A DNA stretch of 64,000 nt from Cerasicoccus maritimus. Its GTDB lineage: Bacteria > Verrucomicrobiota > Verrucomicrobiia > Opitutales > Cerasicoccaceae. Positions 31,621 through 40,821 of the stretch are shown here, piece by piece. The notes under the pieces were generated by a model, which saw only the letters and a list, made by a program, of their open reading frames with translations, had not been told where the DNA came from and searched no databases. The stretch is taken from NCBI GenBank assembly GCA_031296935.1, contig JAVDPD010000028.1, forward strand, positions 1-64,000, read 5' to 3'. Each line of letters opens with the position of its first letter. The first letter of the stretch is position 1. The position numbers and the translations under genes are program-made.

Positions 31621-32660
31621 TTCAAGACGGCTTCGAATTTCACGACCCGTGGATGCTGTGGTTCCTCCTGGCGCTGCCCATCCTGCTCTTCATCAAAGGG
31701 CGCACCGGGCGCTCAGCATCGTTGCTCTTTTCATCGACCGCGATTGCGCGCGACGTCGCCAAGCAGGCCAAGAGCCGCGCCGGTGGTTTCCTCTTCTTCC
31801 TGCGCTTGCTCGCGCTGGCGGCATTGATCGTCGCCCTGGCGCGTCCGCAGATTGGCAAGGGTCATTCCGAAGTCGAAACGAGCGGCATCGACATCGTGCT
31901 CGCCGTCGACGTCTCCGGCTCTATGGCCGCCCTGGACTTTGCGACGCAAAGGGACTTGGCCACGCGCCTCGACATCGTGAAGCGCGTCATCAGCGACTTT
32001 ATCGAAGAACGCCCTAACGACCGCATTGGCCTTATCGCCTTTGCCAAAGAGCCGTTCCTCGTGAGCCCGCTCACGCTGAACCATGATTGGCTGCGCAAGA
32101 ACCTTGAGCGCCTGGACTTGGGCATCATTGATGGCGCGGGCACCGCAATCGGCCCGGCGATCGGCATGAGCGCCAACCGCCTGCGCGACCTGCAGGCCAA
32201 GAGCCGCGTGGTGATTCTGCTGACCGATGGCGAAGACACCGTCGGCCAGATTCCGCCCATCGCCGCCGCGGAAGCCGCCGAGTCTTTTGACGTAAAGATC
32301 TACACCATCGCTGCCGGCAAGACCGGCCGCGTTCCCGTGCCCCGAACCGATCGCTACGGCGTGCCGCTGCGTGATCAGGACGGCAACATCATCCCTTCGC
32401 GCCAATACATGGACAGCCATGTCGACGAAGAAACACTGGAGAAGATTGCCGACATCACCAACGGCAAGTTCTACCGCGCCACCAACACCGACGAGCTGGC
32501 CGCGATTTACGAAGACATCGACGAGCTCGAAAAAACCGAAGTGAAGCTGAAGCACTACGCCGAGTATGAAGAGCTCTTCTTCTGGCCCGCTTTGCTCGGC
32601 CTCGGGCTCATCTCACTTGAACAACTTTTGGGCAACACCCGCTTCAAACGACTGCCATGA
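31617..32660 (+). CDS. batA: BatA-like von Willebrand A membrane protein
   Basis: 347 residues: N-terminal helices at about 12-26 and 58-75 (the PQ motif ALARPQIG follows), a vWA domain with a complete MIDAS (DVSGSM from residue 98; Thr in GAGTAIG; DGEDT), and a C-terminal helix (FFWPALLGLGLISLEQLL). This is the standard topology of BatA: vWA on the periplasmic or cytoplasmic face between membrane helices. BatA was tied to aerotolerance in Bacteroides and to stress in Leptospira. It overlaps both neighbours by 4 nt (ATGA), so the three proteins are made in a coupled way and probably in fixed ratio. Confidence 0.92.
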   Translation: MIQDGFEFHDPWMLWFLLALPILLFIKGRTGRSASLLFSSTAIARDVAKQAKSRAGGFLFFLRLLALAALIVALARPQIGKGHSEVETSGIDIVLAVDVSGSMAALDFATQRDLATRLDIVKRVISDFIEERPNDRIGLIAFAKEPFLVSPLTLNHDWLRKNLERLDLGIIDGAGTAIGPAIGMSANRLRDLQAKSRVVILLTDGEDTVGQIPPIAAAEAAESFDVKIYTIAAGKTGRVPVPRTDRYGVPLRDQDGNIIPSRQYMDSHVDEETLEKIADITNGKFYRATNTDELAAIYEDIDELEKTEVKLKHYAEYEELFFWPALLGLGLISLEQLLGNTRFKRLP

Positions 32661-35245
32661 ATTTTGAATACACCAGTTGGTTGATCGCCATTCCCGTGGC
32701 CCTCGCGCTGCTGGGCGGATTGTTCCTGGCCAATAGCCGCGCGCGCAAAAAGCTCGTGCGCGAGTTCGCCAGCGACCGCCTCGTCAAGCAGCTCCTCGCG
32801 AGCTACAGCCCGATGCGCCGACGCTTTAAAAACGGGCTACTCCTTGCAGGGCTGGCGCTGATCGTCTTTGCGCTCGCTCGCCCGCAATGGGGCTTCACCT
32901 GGCGCGAAACGAAGAGCAAGGGCATCGACATCATGTTCGTCATGGACGTCTCCCGCAGCATGCTCGCCAAGGACATCAAGCCGGACCGCTTAGAGCGCTC
33001 AAAGCTCGCGATCATGGACTTCCTCGACAAGCTCGAAGGCGACCGCGTGGGCCTCGTCGCCTTTGCCGGCAACGCGTTTTTGCAGTGTCCACTCACGCTC
33101 GACTACGATGCGTTCCAACAATCGCTCGAAGCCGTGGACACGAATGTCATTTCGCTCGGCGGCACCGACATCGCCCGCGCGATCAACGAAGCCGAAGCTG
33201 CGTTCTCCGACCAGAACAACCACAAGCTCCTCGTCATGATCACCGACGGCGAAGACTTGGAAGAAGCTGGCATCGAGCGCGCCAAGGAAGCCGCCGAGAA
33301 CGGCATCACGATTTACACGGTCGGCGTGGGCACGCAGGAAGGCGAACTCATCCCGATGAAGAATCGCTACGGCCAGCTGACCTACCTGCGCGACGACAAC
33401 GGCGAATACGTCCGCACCAAGCTCGATGCCGATACGCTGACCGAGATTGCGGAAGTCACCAATGGCTTCTACACGCCGCTTGGCCCGACAGGCTACGGTC
33501 TGGAACAAGTTTACGAAGCTGGCTTGGAAGCTATACCGGAACAGGAGCTCGCATCCCGTATGCAGAAGGTTTGGCTGGAGCGCTTCCAATGGCCGCTTGG
33601 CATCGCGATCATTCTGCTGGCTTGGGAGCCGCTCATCGGCACCCGCCGCCTTACTTTGCGTCGCAAAGCAAAAACCGGAGTCGCGACGTCCGCTGCCCGC
33701 ACGGCGATGAAAGCCGCAGCCTGGGCCATCCTCATCGGCATCGCCTTTGCGTCGAGCAATCTCGCAGCGTCCGTCCGCGAGGGCGAGAAACTCTACCGCA
33801 ATGGCGACTACACCGCCGCCGCCGCTCAATTTGAAGGTGCGCTCGAAGCCGACCCGCTCAACGCGCAAGCCGCGTTCAACCTCGGCAACTCCCTGCAAGC
33901 GCTCGGCCAAAACGAACAGGCGCAGGCCGCTTACGCCAAGGCCCTTGCCACCACCGATTTCGAACTGCAAGCCGATGCGTTCTACAACCTCGGCTCGCTG
34001 CGCTACGCCGCGGCAAAGGAAAAGCTGGGCGAGACCGACCTCGACACTATCGTTGAGCAAAGCCAGCAAGCCAGCCAGCAGAACGACATGGCCATCCAGC
34101 AAGGCAACAACGTGCTGCGAGAGGCACAGGTCCTCAACAGCGACCAACTCTCCAAAGAGGAAAAAAACTCTGCGTTGCAAAGCATTCAGCAAAAAGCACA
34201 GCAGGCGCTGCAGTTTGCTGAGCAAGCCAAACAACAGGGTGAAGAAGCTGCGAAGCTAGCCAAGGAGGCGCAGGGCGCAGCATCGCCGATTAGCAAGGCA
34301 TGGGAGCAGGCCGCGAACGATTTCAAAAGCTCGCTGGAGCTGAACCCCGCCGGCGAAGACGCCGCGCACAATTACAACTACGTCACCGAGCAAACGGAGT
34401 CGCTGAAAGCCAATCTGCACAAGCTCAAGAACGCCAGCCAGCGCCTCAACAACGAAGCGGCCAAGGAAGAACTCGAGCGCGTGATCGAAGAGCTGCGCAA
34501 GCTCGTCCCAGAGCAGGACCAACAGAATCAAAATCAGCAAAACCAGGATCAACAACAGAACCAAGACCAGCAGCAGAACCAACAAAACTCCGACCAACAA
34601 CAGCAGGAGCAGAATTCCGAGCAGCAACAGCAGCAGCAGCAACAAAACCAGCAGAGTCAGGATCAACAGCAGTCGCAGAACAGCGAGAACGAAGACGGCC
34701 AGGAAGGTCAGGAAAACCAGGAGCAGCAGTCCGGCGAAGACCAACAACAGCAGGAAGGCGAACAAGCCGATCAGGAGAAGTCCAATCAACAGCAGCAGGA
34801 CGAGCAGTCCGGCGAGTTGAGCGAAGAGCAGGAGCAATCCGAAGGCCAGGAAGGCGAGCAGAGTTCAGAAGATCAGCGTGGCCCCGAGCGTGACTCCGAA
34901 GAGGTTGATCAGATGATCGACGACATGCAGCAAAACCAGCAGCCCGGCGAGGAGGAATCGACCGCCCAGGAACAGGGTGAGGAATCTCCCGAGAAAGGTA
35001 AGCAACAGACCATGCAGCTCTCCGAAGAAGACGCGCAAGAGGCCGCCGAACAGGCTGCCCAAGCCGCCGCCATGCAGGAAGCCGGCGAACCTACGGGCGA
35101 GGCTGTGCCGCTCGGCGTGATGTCCCGCGACGACGCCCGACGCTTGCTCGAATCTTTAAAACGTTCCGAAAAGAAATTGCCCGTCTCCGGTTACGGACGC
35201 CGCGAATCCAACCGCGACGAAGAGGGCAAGCGAAAGGATTGGTAA
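32657..35245 (+). CDS. BatB-BatC fusion: vWA protein with TPR and Gln-rich tail
   Basis: 862 residues. Residues 1-340 are BatB-like: helices at 8-25 and 58-75, MIDAS DVSRSM (from 97), TDGEDLEE, and a helix at about 315-330. A second hydrophobic segment (AAAWAILIGIAFASSN, about 355-370) leads into TPR units (VREGEKLYRNGDYTAAAAQFEGAL ... AAFNLGNSLQALGQNEQAQAAYAKAL), the BatC part. Residues ~619-735 are dominated by Gln, Asn, Glu and Ser (runs of QQQQ). The tail ends with MSRDDARRLLESLKRSEKKLP, a conserved BatC C-terminus. In other bacteria batB and batC are separate genes; here they are fused. It overlaps batA (ATGA) and batD (TAATG). Confidence 0.9.
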   Translation: MNFEYTSWLIAIPVALALLGGLFLANSRARKKLVREFASDRLVKQLLASYSPMRRRFKNGLLLAGLALIVFALARPQWGFTWRETKSKGIDIMFVMDVSRSMLAKDIKPDRLERSKLAIMDFLDKLEGDRVGLVAFAGNAFLQCPLTLDYDAFQQSLEAVDTNVISLGGTDIARAINEAEAAFSDQNNHKLLVMITDGEDLEEAGIERAKEAAENGITIYTVGVGTQEGELIPMKNRYGQLTYLRDDNGEYVRTKLDADTLTEIAEVTNGFYTPLGPTGYGLEQVYEAGLEAIPEQELASRMQKVWLERFQWPLGIAIILLAWEPLIGTRRLTLRRKAKTGVATSAARTAMKAAAWAILIGIAFASSNLAASVREGEKLYRNGDYTAAAAQFEGALEADPLNAQAAFNLGNSLQALGQNEQAQAAYAKALATTDFELQADAFYNLGSLRYAAAKEKLGETDLDTIVEQSQQASQQNDMAIQQGNNVLREAQVLNSDQLSKEEKNSALQSIQQKAQQALQFAEQAKQQGEEAAKLAKEAQGAASPISKAWEQAANDFKSSLELNPAGEDAAHNYNYVTEQTESLKANLHKLKNASQRLNNEAAKEELERVIEELRKLVPEQDQQNQNQQNQDQQQNQDQQQNQQNSDQQQQEQNSEQQQQQQQQNQQSQDQQQSQNSENEDGQEGQENQEQQSGEDQQQQEGEQADQEKSNQQQQDEQSGELSEEQEQSEGQEGEQSSEDQRGPERDSEEVDQMIDDMQQNQQPGEEESTAQEQGEESPEKGKQQTMQLSEEDAQEAAEQAAQAAAMQEAGEPTGEAVPLGVMSRDDARRLLESLKRSEKKLPVSGYGRRESNRDEEGKRKDW
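34512..34860 (+). repeat. Gln/Asn-rich low-complexity tract (CAG/CAA/AAC)
   Basis: The BatC-like part contains about 115 codons dominated by CAG, CAA, AAC, GAG and TCC, with several runs of four or more Gln. The tract is disordered by composition and possibly prion-like. The mixed CAG/CAA usage suggests it is kept by selection on the protein and did not arise only from recent slippage. Confidence 0.8.
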
Positions 35246-37044
35246 TGAATCATCAAAAACTTTTCACCACCCTGTTTCTGCTCTGCGCATTCGCGGCAAG
35301 CCTATTTGCGCAGCAGGGCGATCTGGAGATTAGCAGCGGCTTCGAGCCCAACGTGATCCGCGTGAACCAGTATGCGAACTATCAGTTCAGCGTCAGCAAC
35401 TCGCGAGGCAGCGTGAAGCTGGAGGAAGCGCAGAAGCCCGAAGTTCCCGGCCTGCCGATGCAATATTTGGGTCCCAATACGCAGACCATCATGAACAGCA
35501 CGAACGGCCACGTGCGCCACATGTATATCAACGCCTACGCGTTCCGCGCCGCTCCGGAAAAGCCCGGCGAGTACACCGTGCCTGCCTTCAAGATTCGCGT
35601 GAACGGACAAGACTTGGAGGTGCCGGCAGCGAAGCTCACCGTGCTCGATGCACAAGAGCCGGACGCGAATGGCAACGGCCCAGCAGTCGTCACCGAGATC
35701 GAATGGCCGCGCGAAAAGTTTTACGTCGGCGAAGCGATCAAAGCGAAAGTGAAGCTCATCGTCGACCCCGAGCAAGTCCAACGCATGCGCGTGCTGCGCG
35801 ACGTGCCCTTTATCGTCAAGGAGGGCGACGCTTTCACGATCAGTAATTTTAGCCAATCGGATTCCAAGCGTATCGTGCGCGACAATCAGGTACTGGAAGA
35901 ACACAGCTGGGAAGTTGTCATCACGCCGCTCAAAACCGGCCAGCAATCCATCACTTTGCAGAGCGATTGGGCCGTCACCACTAAGTCCGACCGCAACCAG
36001 CGCCGTGGTCGCAGCCTGATGGACAGCTTCTTCATCAACCCCTACGACACGCAGCAAGTCACTCTATATTCCGAACACGACACCATCGATGTGCAGCCGC
36101 TGCCCAACGAGGGCCAACCGACTTATTACACGGGCGGCATCGGCATGTTTACCGTCGATAAACCTCGCCTTTCCGAATCCACGGGCAAGGCGGGCGAGCC
36201 GCTCACCATGATCCTCACCGTGCGCGGCCAGGGCAACTTCGAGCGCCTGCAGGCCCCCACCCTCGCCGAGTCCGACGCCTGGCGTGATTACGCGCCGGAA
36301 GAGGAATTCTTCGCCGCCGACCAGATCGGCTACACCGGTGCCAAGACCTTTGAATACACGCTCATTCCGCGTGACTCGGGCGAGCTGACTACGCCCGAGA
36401 TCGCATTCAATTTCTTCGATCCCGAAACCGCGAAATACGTCGAACTGCCAATCCCCGGACAGGCGATTACTATTGCGGAAAACCCCAATGCACAGCGCCC
36501 GAAGCGCAACCCCGTTGCCGCTCGCCGTGGGCCAGAGCTTTTGCCGATTGCGACCACCGCGGGCGCGTTCGTGAGCGCGATTTCACCCATCGTGAAAAAT
36601 CCGGTTTTTATCGCTGGGCAGATTGTGCCAGCCTTGGCGATTGGCCTACTTTTCCTCAGTCGCCGTCAAAAGCTGCGTTTGGAGCAAGACGCTGAGTATG
36701 CACGCAACGTCCGCGCTAACCAAGCCACTAAGGCCGAGCTGGCCACCGCGAGCAACGCAGCCCAGCAACAGGACGCCACCGCCTTCTACGCGGCCGCCCA
36801 ACGCGCCGTGCAGGCCGCCGCCGGACGCCATGTCGAGCAGGCACCGGAGTCCCTGACCATTGCAGACCTCGAATCCGTGGCCACCAAGCTCAAGGCCGAC
36901 GAGACGACTTTAAAGAACATTCGCGCATTCATGGAGGCCGGCGACGCCATTCGCTTCGGCGGGCTCGCCAACGCAGACATCGATTTCAGCGCCGAGCTCG
37001 CGCGCTTGGAAACCACCGTCAACAACTTGGGAGGCAAACAATGA
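35245..37044 (+). CDS. batD: BatD-like membrane protein
   Basis: 599 residues: a signal peptide (MNHQKLFTTLFLLCAFAASLFAQ), then several immunoglobulin-like beta domains (NVIRVNQYANYQFSVSN; FYVGEAIKAKVKLIVD; SESTGKAGEPLTMILTVRGQGNF), a membrane helix at about 453-472 (PVFIAGQIVPALAIGLLFLS) and a cytoplasmic tail (about 127 residues) with an alpha-helical module (FYAAAQRAVQAAAGRHV). This is the BatD layout: a large periplasmic part anchored by one helix. ATG 35245 overlaps the batB/C stop as TAATG, so the start is clear; a TTG 6 nt upstream is not needed. Its 3' end overlaps batE by 4 nt. Confidence 0.9.
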   Translation: MNHQKLFTTLFLLCAFAASLFAQQGDLEISSGFEPNVIRVNQYANYQFSVSNSRGSVKLEEAQKPEVPGLPMQYLGPNTQTIMNSTNGHVRHMYINAYAFRAAPEKPGEYTVPAFKIRVNGQDLEVPAAKLTVLDAQEPDANGNGPAVVTEIEWPREKFYVGEAIKAKVKLIVDPEQVQRMRVLRDVPFIVKEGDAFTISNFSQSDSKRIVRDNQVLEEHSWEVVITPLKTGQQSITLQSDWAVTTKSDRNQRRGRSLMDSFFINPYDTQQVTLYSEHDTIDVQPLPNEGQPTYYTGGIGMFTVDKPRLSESTGKAGEPLTMILTVRGQGNFERLQAPTLAESDAWRDYAPEEEFFAADQIGYTGAKTFEYTLIPRDSGELTTPEIAFNFFDPETAKYVELPIPGQAITIAENPNAQRPKRNPVAARRGPELLPIATTAGAFVSAISPIVKNPVFIAGQIVPALAIGLLFLSRRQKLRLEQDAEYARNVRANQATKAELATASNAAQQQDATAFYAAAQRAVQAAAGRHVEQAPESLTIADLESVATKLKADETTLKNIRAFMEAGDAIRFGGLANADIDFSAELARLETTVNNLGGKQ

Positions 37045-37775
37045 AACAGCTCTTTCGCACCACTTTGATCCTTTGCGCGTGGCTCTGCGCGGCCATTTCC
37101 CACGCCGCCACGCCCACCGAGCAATTCGACCAAGCCAACGCCCTCTACGCCGAGGGCGACTACCAGCAGGCCATCGAGGCCTATCAGCAACTCCTGCCCG
37201 ACCACCAGTCGGCGAGCTTGCATTACAATCTTGGCAACGCGTATTATCAACTGGGCGACTTCGGGCCCGCTGTTTTGCACTTCGAAAAAGCACTGGCGCT
37301 CGACCCGCGCAATCCCGACATTCGCGCCAACCTCGAGCTCACGCAGGAGGCCGCGCAGCTCACGCCCGCTCCGCCCACCTGGGCGCAGATCATCGGCGAC
37401 CTCGCGCCCGTCAACGCCTGGGCTTGGCTTGGGGCCATTACCTTTTGGGTCAGCGTGGCGCTGGTCTTCCTCGCCCCGCTTTACCAATGGAAGGGCCCGC
37501 TCCGCGGCGGGCTGACGGCGCTCAGCGTCCTGCTGCTCTGCTTCAGCGGCATTGGCCTCTACGGCTGGCACACCCGCGGCGCACAAGGCGTCGTGCTCAC
37601 CGACCAGGCCACACTCAACGTCGCGCCGACGTCCACCAGCCCGGCGGCAGGCTCGGTCAAGGCCGGCCAGCTGGCGCACATCCGCGAGCAGCACGGAGAC
37701 TATTACCTGGTTTCCTTGGGTGAAGACAAAATCGGCTGGCTGTCGAACGAGGCATTTGCGCCGGTGTGGGATTAG
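37041..37775 (+). CDS. batE: BatE-like TPR and SH3 membrane protein
   Basis: 244 residues: a signal peptide (MKQLFRTTLILCAWLCAAISHA), TPR units from about 26 to 95 (FDQANALYAEGDYQQAIEAYQQLL; SLHYNLGNAYYQLGDFGPAVLHFEKALALDP), two membrane helices (about 133-150 and 157-175) and a C-terminal SH3-like domain (VVLTDQATLNVAPTSTSPAAGSVKAGQLAHIREQHGDYYLVSL). It is the last gene of the Bat operon. The periplasmic TPR part probably contacts the TPR part of the BatB/C fusion or secreted clients. No clear terminator follows within the next 100 bases. Confidence 0.88.
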   Translation: MKQLFRTTLILCAWLCAAISHAATPTEQFDQANALYAEGDYQQAIEAYQQLLPDHQSASLHYNLGNAYYQLGDFGPAVLHFEKALALDPRNPDIRANLELTQEAAQLTPAPPTWAQIIGDLAPVNAWAWLGAITFWVSVALVFLAPLYQWKGPLRGGLTALSVLLLCFSGIGLYGWHTRGAQGVVLTDQATLNVAPTSTSPAAGSVKAGQLAHIREQHGDYYLVSLGEDKIGWLSNEAFAPVWD

Positions 37776-38138
37776 GCTGCCCTCGCTTCTAGCGCCAAGC
37801 ACCAGTTGCGCAGTCCCAAACTGCCAACAGCATTTCGGTTACTAATCTTCTTGCAAGAAGCCATTAGCAGACCTACAGCCAGCATTAGAAACGCGGTCAT
37901 TTTTGACCAGACGAAAGTCCTCGTGCGTCGCTCTTTTGTTCAAAAAAGTGGCTATTTGGCCCCACTGCCTGGAGGCGTAATCGCAACTTTGGGCCAAAAT
38001 TCGGGCATTTTAGCCTCAAAAGGCTGAAAAAACCCGCCCAGACGCAGTTTGTTGCAGATTTGTCGCTCAGCCGCACGAAAATTGGAACAAGATATGGTTA
38101 TGTTGGGCGTCACTCAAATAACCCAAAGCAACGACCTA
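37776..38138. other. Gene-free stretch between batE and PEP-CTERM gene
   Basis: About 360 bases with no convincing gene. A small stem AGCCT-CAAA-AGGCT at about 38013-38026 is followed by AAAAAA; in neither direction does it have a proper U-tract. A 73-aa frame at 37806-38027 looks non-coding. Confidence 0.5.
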
Positions 38139-38786
38139 ATGAAAAATACTGCTCTTATTCTAGCCGCCGGCTCACTGCTGGCCTTATCCGCAAACGCGCA
38201 ACTAGTCCTCACTGGCGTCATCGACGGCCCACTATCTGGTGGTGTGCCTAAAGCGATTGAACTCTATGCCACCGAAGACATCGCCGATCTGTCAATCTTT
38301 GGCATCGGTTCCGCAAACAATGGGGGTGGCACGGATGGTGAAGAGTTAACTCTTTCAGGCAGCGCTACTGCTGGCCAATTTATTTACGTATCTTCTGAGT
38401 CCACTGGATTCACGACGTTCTTTGGCTTTACTCCTGATTTTGTATCAGGAGCAGCAAACATTAACGGTGACGATGCGATCGAGTTATTTATGAATGGCTC
38501 AGTCATTGATATCTTCGGAGATATTAACACCGACGGGAGTGGAGAGGCATGGGAATATCTGGATGGTTGGGCCTATCGTGATGATGGCACTGGCCCAGAT
38601 GGCACCAGCTTCAACATTGGTAATTGGTATTTTAGCGGTATTAACGCTCTTGATGGCGAATCTACGAATGCGACGGCTAGCACGCCTTTTCCAACTGGCA
38701 CCTACGCCGTTCCGGAGCCCTCCACTTACGCGATGATCGCAGGCGTCATGGCCCTCGGCCTGGCATACATGCGCCGCCGCAAGTAA
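38139..38786 (+). CDS. PEP-CTERM protein, lamin-tail-like domain
   Basis: 215 residues: a signal peptide (MKNTALILAAGSLLALSANA), a beta-sandwich resembling lamin-tail-type domains of secreted bacterial proteins (LVLTGVIDGPLSGGVPKAIELY ... DLSIFGIGSANNGGG ... NINGDDAIELF ... GSVIDIFGDI), and a PEP-CTERM tail VPEPSTYAMIAGVMALGLAYMRRRK. It is presumably exported, processed by exosortase and attached to the cell surface or matrix. ATG 38139 is chosen because the signal peptide starts there; the frame runs upstream to 38049. It is monocistronic, with a strong terminator 26 bp after the stop. Confidence 0.85.
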   Translation: MKNTALILAAGSLLALSANAQLVLTGVIDGPLSGGVPKAIELYATEDIADLSIFGIGSANNGGGTDGEELTLSGSATAGQFIYVSSESTGFTTFFGFTPDFVSGAANINGDDAIELFMNGSVIDIFGDINTDGSGEAWEYLDGWAYRDDGTGPDGTSFNIGNWYFSGINALDGESTNATASTPFPTGTYAVPEPSTYAMIAGVMALGLAYMRRRK

Positions 38787-38812
38787 ACTTTATACTTACC
38801 ACTACGCTCGGA

Positions 38813-38840
38813 CCTCGACTCGCATGAGTCGGGGTTTTTT
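38813..38840 (+). terminator. Rho-independent terminator after PEP-CTERM gene
   Basis: CCTCGACTC-GCAT-GAGTCGGGG forms a 9-bp stem with one G-U pair and a 4-nt loop, followed by TTTTTT. Confidence 0.9.
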
Positions 38841-39277
38841 GCATTTACAAATAGCACTTAGTGATTTCCCACAACAGCATTAAGTTCATAACATTTTCAT
38901 TACTTGCGATTCTTATCAGCACACAGCTCTCCAAAGCCTCCACAACAATTAGCACTGAGATCACGCCTTGCCATATACCATTTCTACGTCAGGTGTTTAT
39001 TATTTAGGGCAAAACCTGTCGGTAACATCCGGCAATGGAATTACTATTTCTGCCTCCGATGTAGTGCTCGATTTGGCGACGCGCGATTTTGACAGATAAA
39101 ATCGCGCCTCTCCAAGCACGCAAATCAATCAAATAGCCAAAACGATAGGTCGCCCAATACAATATAAGGACCTTGGGAAGACCCACAGCGAATCCAATCA
39201 CCTATTCGACAGAGTCGGTCGCTTGACCAAAAACGCCTCAACCTACCGTATTACCAGGCATAGTAGGAGAAAGGTTA
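38841..39277. other. Gene-free stretch with one hairpin
   Basis: About 440 bases without a convincing gene. An inverted repeat GCGCGATTT-TGACAGATA-AAATCGCGC lies at 39081-39106 without a T-run in either direction. Two short frames here (38904-39092 plus, 39004-39201 minus) have no recognisable product. Composition is AT-richer than the neighbours. Confidence 0.5.
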
Positions 39278-40339
39278 TTAGGTATTCGGAAAATTCAGGC
39301 TCAACCGGGCCTTGTTGGTGTCTTCACGGACGAGCGTCACATCCCCAAAGTGACGCTTCAGGATGATGCTGCAAAGGCGCAGTGGCATGCCAGAAGTATC
39401 TCCATTGGGGGCGCTGAGCTCCAAATCCCGCAGGTCTGGAACCGCGTCGAGCTTATCCTCAGAAGCCGACCAGCAAATCTCAATTTGCATGGCGTCGACA
39501 GCAGGAGTCGTTACCACCTGCACGAGCGATCCGGCTTCTGCCAGCTCAACGACCCAAGGTAATACCTGACCGAGGAGCAGGTTAACCATCCGGATATCGG
39601 CAAAAATCTCGTCGTCACGCTCGCCCACAAAGTTAAGGGTGATGCACTTGGACTCCAGTAAATCCCGCCACTGGCTCCAATCAATTTCCTGGCTCAGGTT
39701 CAGCATTGAGCGCATGGTGGCATCGTTACCGGCTAAGAGCTCGCCCCACTGGCGCACATTTTTGAAAAACCGCTGTAGTGCAACAAGCTCCCCCTCGTCC
39801 ACTGGCTCGCTGGAAATTTCGGTCAATTGCTGCTGAATAGGCTCCCAGCGCATTGTCTGGCGCTTGAGCTCCTCATTGAGCGCGTGGCTAAAGGTTTTTT
39901 GCTCAGACGCCAGCCGCTGCAAACGCCGCTGGATCGTATAGCTATGCAAGTGCTGTCGCACGCGCAGGATGAGCTCCTCCCTATCGAAAGGCTTGACCAG
40001 ATAATCTGAACCACCGACTTCAAGGCCGCGCACAATCTCCTCCTTGCGAGCGAGGCCGGTCAGGAAAATAACAGGGATGTCGCGAAAACGCGGATCGAGA
40101 CGCATCTTTCGGCATACCTCATATCCGCCCATTTCCGGCATCATCACGTCGAGCAGCACGAGGTCGATTGGCTGCTCTTCAAGAATTTTCAAAGCCTTAA
40201 CCCCATTTTCAGCCGGAAACAACCGGCAACGGTCGTCTTGCAGAAAGCTCTTGAGGATAATTAAAATACTCGGGGCATCGTCAACAATCAGCAAATTGCC
40301 AGATACATGTGGCAAGGACTTGGTGGAAGCTTTCAACAT
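39278..40339 (-). CDS. Response regulator with degenerate HATPase-like C-terminal domain
   Basis: 353 residues. Residues 16-130 are an intact receiver: IVDD acidic pair, phosphoacceptor Asp in LVLLDVMMP, Thr in FLTG and Lys in LVKPFD. A coiled-coil linker follows (RRLQRLASEQKTFSHALNEELKRQ), then a region laid out like a histidine kinase: no phosphorylatable His motif, DIRMVNLLLGQVLPWVVELAEAG where the ATPase N-box Asn should be, and SGMPLRLCSIILKRHFGDVTLV matching a G2/GGxI end. The ATP site is therefore probably dead, leaving a receiver-controlled interaction module. ATG 40339. It faces the cyclase/kinase genes at 41724-44006 across the ribosomal-protein genes and may belong to the same pathway. 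Confidence 0.8.
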   Translation of the reverse strand: MLKASTKSLPHVSGNLLIVDDAPSILIILKSFLQDDRCRLFPAENGVKALKILEEQPIDLVLLDVMMPEMGGYEVCRKMRLDPRFRDIPVIFLTGLARKEEIVRGLEVGGSDYLVKPFDREELILRVRQHLHSYTIQRRLQRLASEQKTFSHALNEELKRQTMRWEPIQQQLTEISSEPVDEGELVALQRFFKNVRQWGELLAGNDATMRSMLNLSQEIDWSQWRDLLESKCITLNFVGERDDEIFADIRMVNLLLGQVLPWVVELAEAGSLVQVVTTPAVDAMQIEICWSASEDKLDAVPDLRDLELSAPNGDTSGMPLRLCSIILKRHFGDVTLVREDTNKARLSLNFPNT

Positions 40340-40501
40340 TGATCGCTGTTATAGGGGGATCGGTGATCAGATTTGGCGAAACCTCAATCGCCCGCTTGCT
40401 GGTATACTTAAGAAAATACAGGCAATTTATGAACCGAACTACACAAATCACCCGACGTTGATGAATCACATAACTCCATCGAGCGCCTTATTGGTCTTAA
40501 T

Positions 40502-40530
40502 AAAAACCCCCAGTTCATAGAACCGGGGGT
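40502..40530 (-). terminator. Rho-independent terminator of rpmJ-rpmE
   Basis: On the minus strand ACCCCCGGTTC-TATG-AACTGGGGGT (one mismatch) forms a long GC-rich stem followed by TTTTTA, 24 bp after the rpmE stop. Confidence 0.88.
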
Positions 40531-40553
40531 CTTGCAAAAAATGACTGTCGCTC

Positions 40554-40802
40554 TTATCGGCGGCGGCGGCGGAACTTGCTTTCGAACTTCTCCACGCGGC
40601 CAGCGGTGTCGACGAAACGCTTCTCACCGGTGTAGGCGGGGTGCGAATCCATCGTCACATCGCAAACCATAACGCTGTATTCAACGCCATCGATGGTTTC
40701 CTTCTGCTTGGACTTGAGAGTCGAGTGGGTCAGAAACTTCTTGCCGCTGGAAACGTCGACAAAGCAGACTGGATTGTAAGAGGGATGTAATTCGGTTTTC
40801 AC
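40554..40802 (-). CDS. rpmE2: 50S ribosomal protein L31, zinc-free type B
   Basis: 82 residues starting at a GTG (VKTELHPSYNPVCFVDVSSGKKF ... VMVCDVTMDSHPAYTGEKRFVDTAGRVEKFESKFRRRRR). It has the type B features: FVDVSSGKKF, a longer central strand and HPAYTGEKRFVDTAGRVEKF; the CxxC zinc pairs of type A L31 are absent. The GTG at 40802 is the only start fitting the family N-terminus; no clear Shine-Dalgarno is seen. It is preceded by rpmJ (19-bp gap) on the same strand. In many bacteria zinc-free L31 is made under zinc limitation; whether this genome has a second L31 cannot be told. Confidence 0.95.
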   Translation of the reverse strand: MKTELHPSYNPVCFVDVSSGKKFLTHSTLKSKQKETIDGVEYSVMVCDVTMDSHPAYTGEKRFVDTAGRVEKFESKFRRRRR

Positions 40803-40821
40803 GGTAAGAAAAGTAAGCTGA

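Noticed and set aside
32999..34234. 411-codon minus-strand frame across the BatB/C gene
   Set aside because: Antisense to a well-supported operon gene with overlapping starts; composition is that of a shadow frame.
38013..38032. Possible terminator after batE
   Set aside because: The stem is only 5 bp and is followed by A residues on the plus strand, so it lacks the required T-run in the operon's direction.
39004..39201. 65-codon minus-strand frame MIGFAVGLPKVLILYW
   Set aside because: Hydrophobic but with no start signal, no homologue recognised and a hairpin inside it; treated as non-coding.
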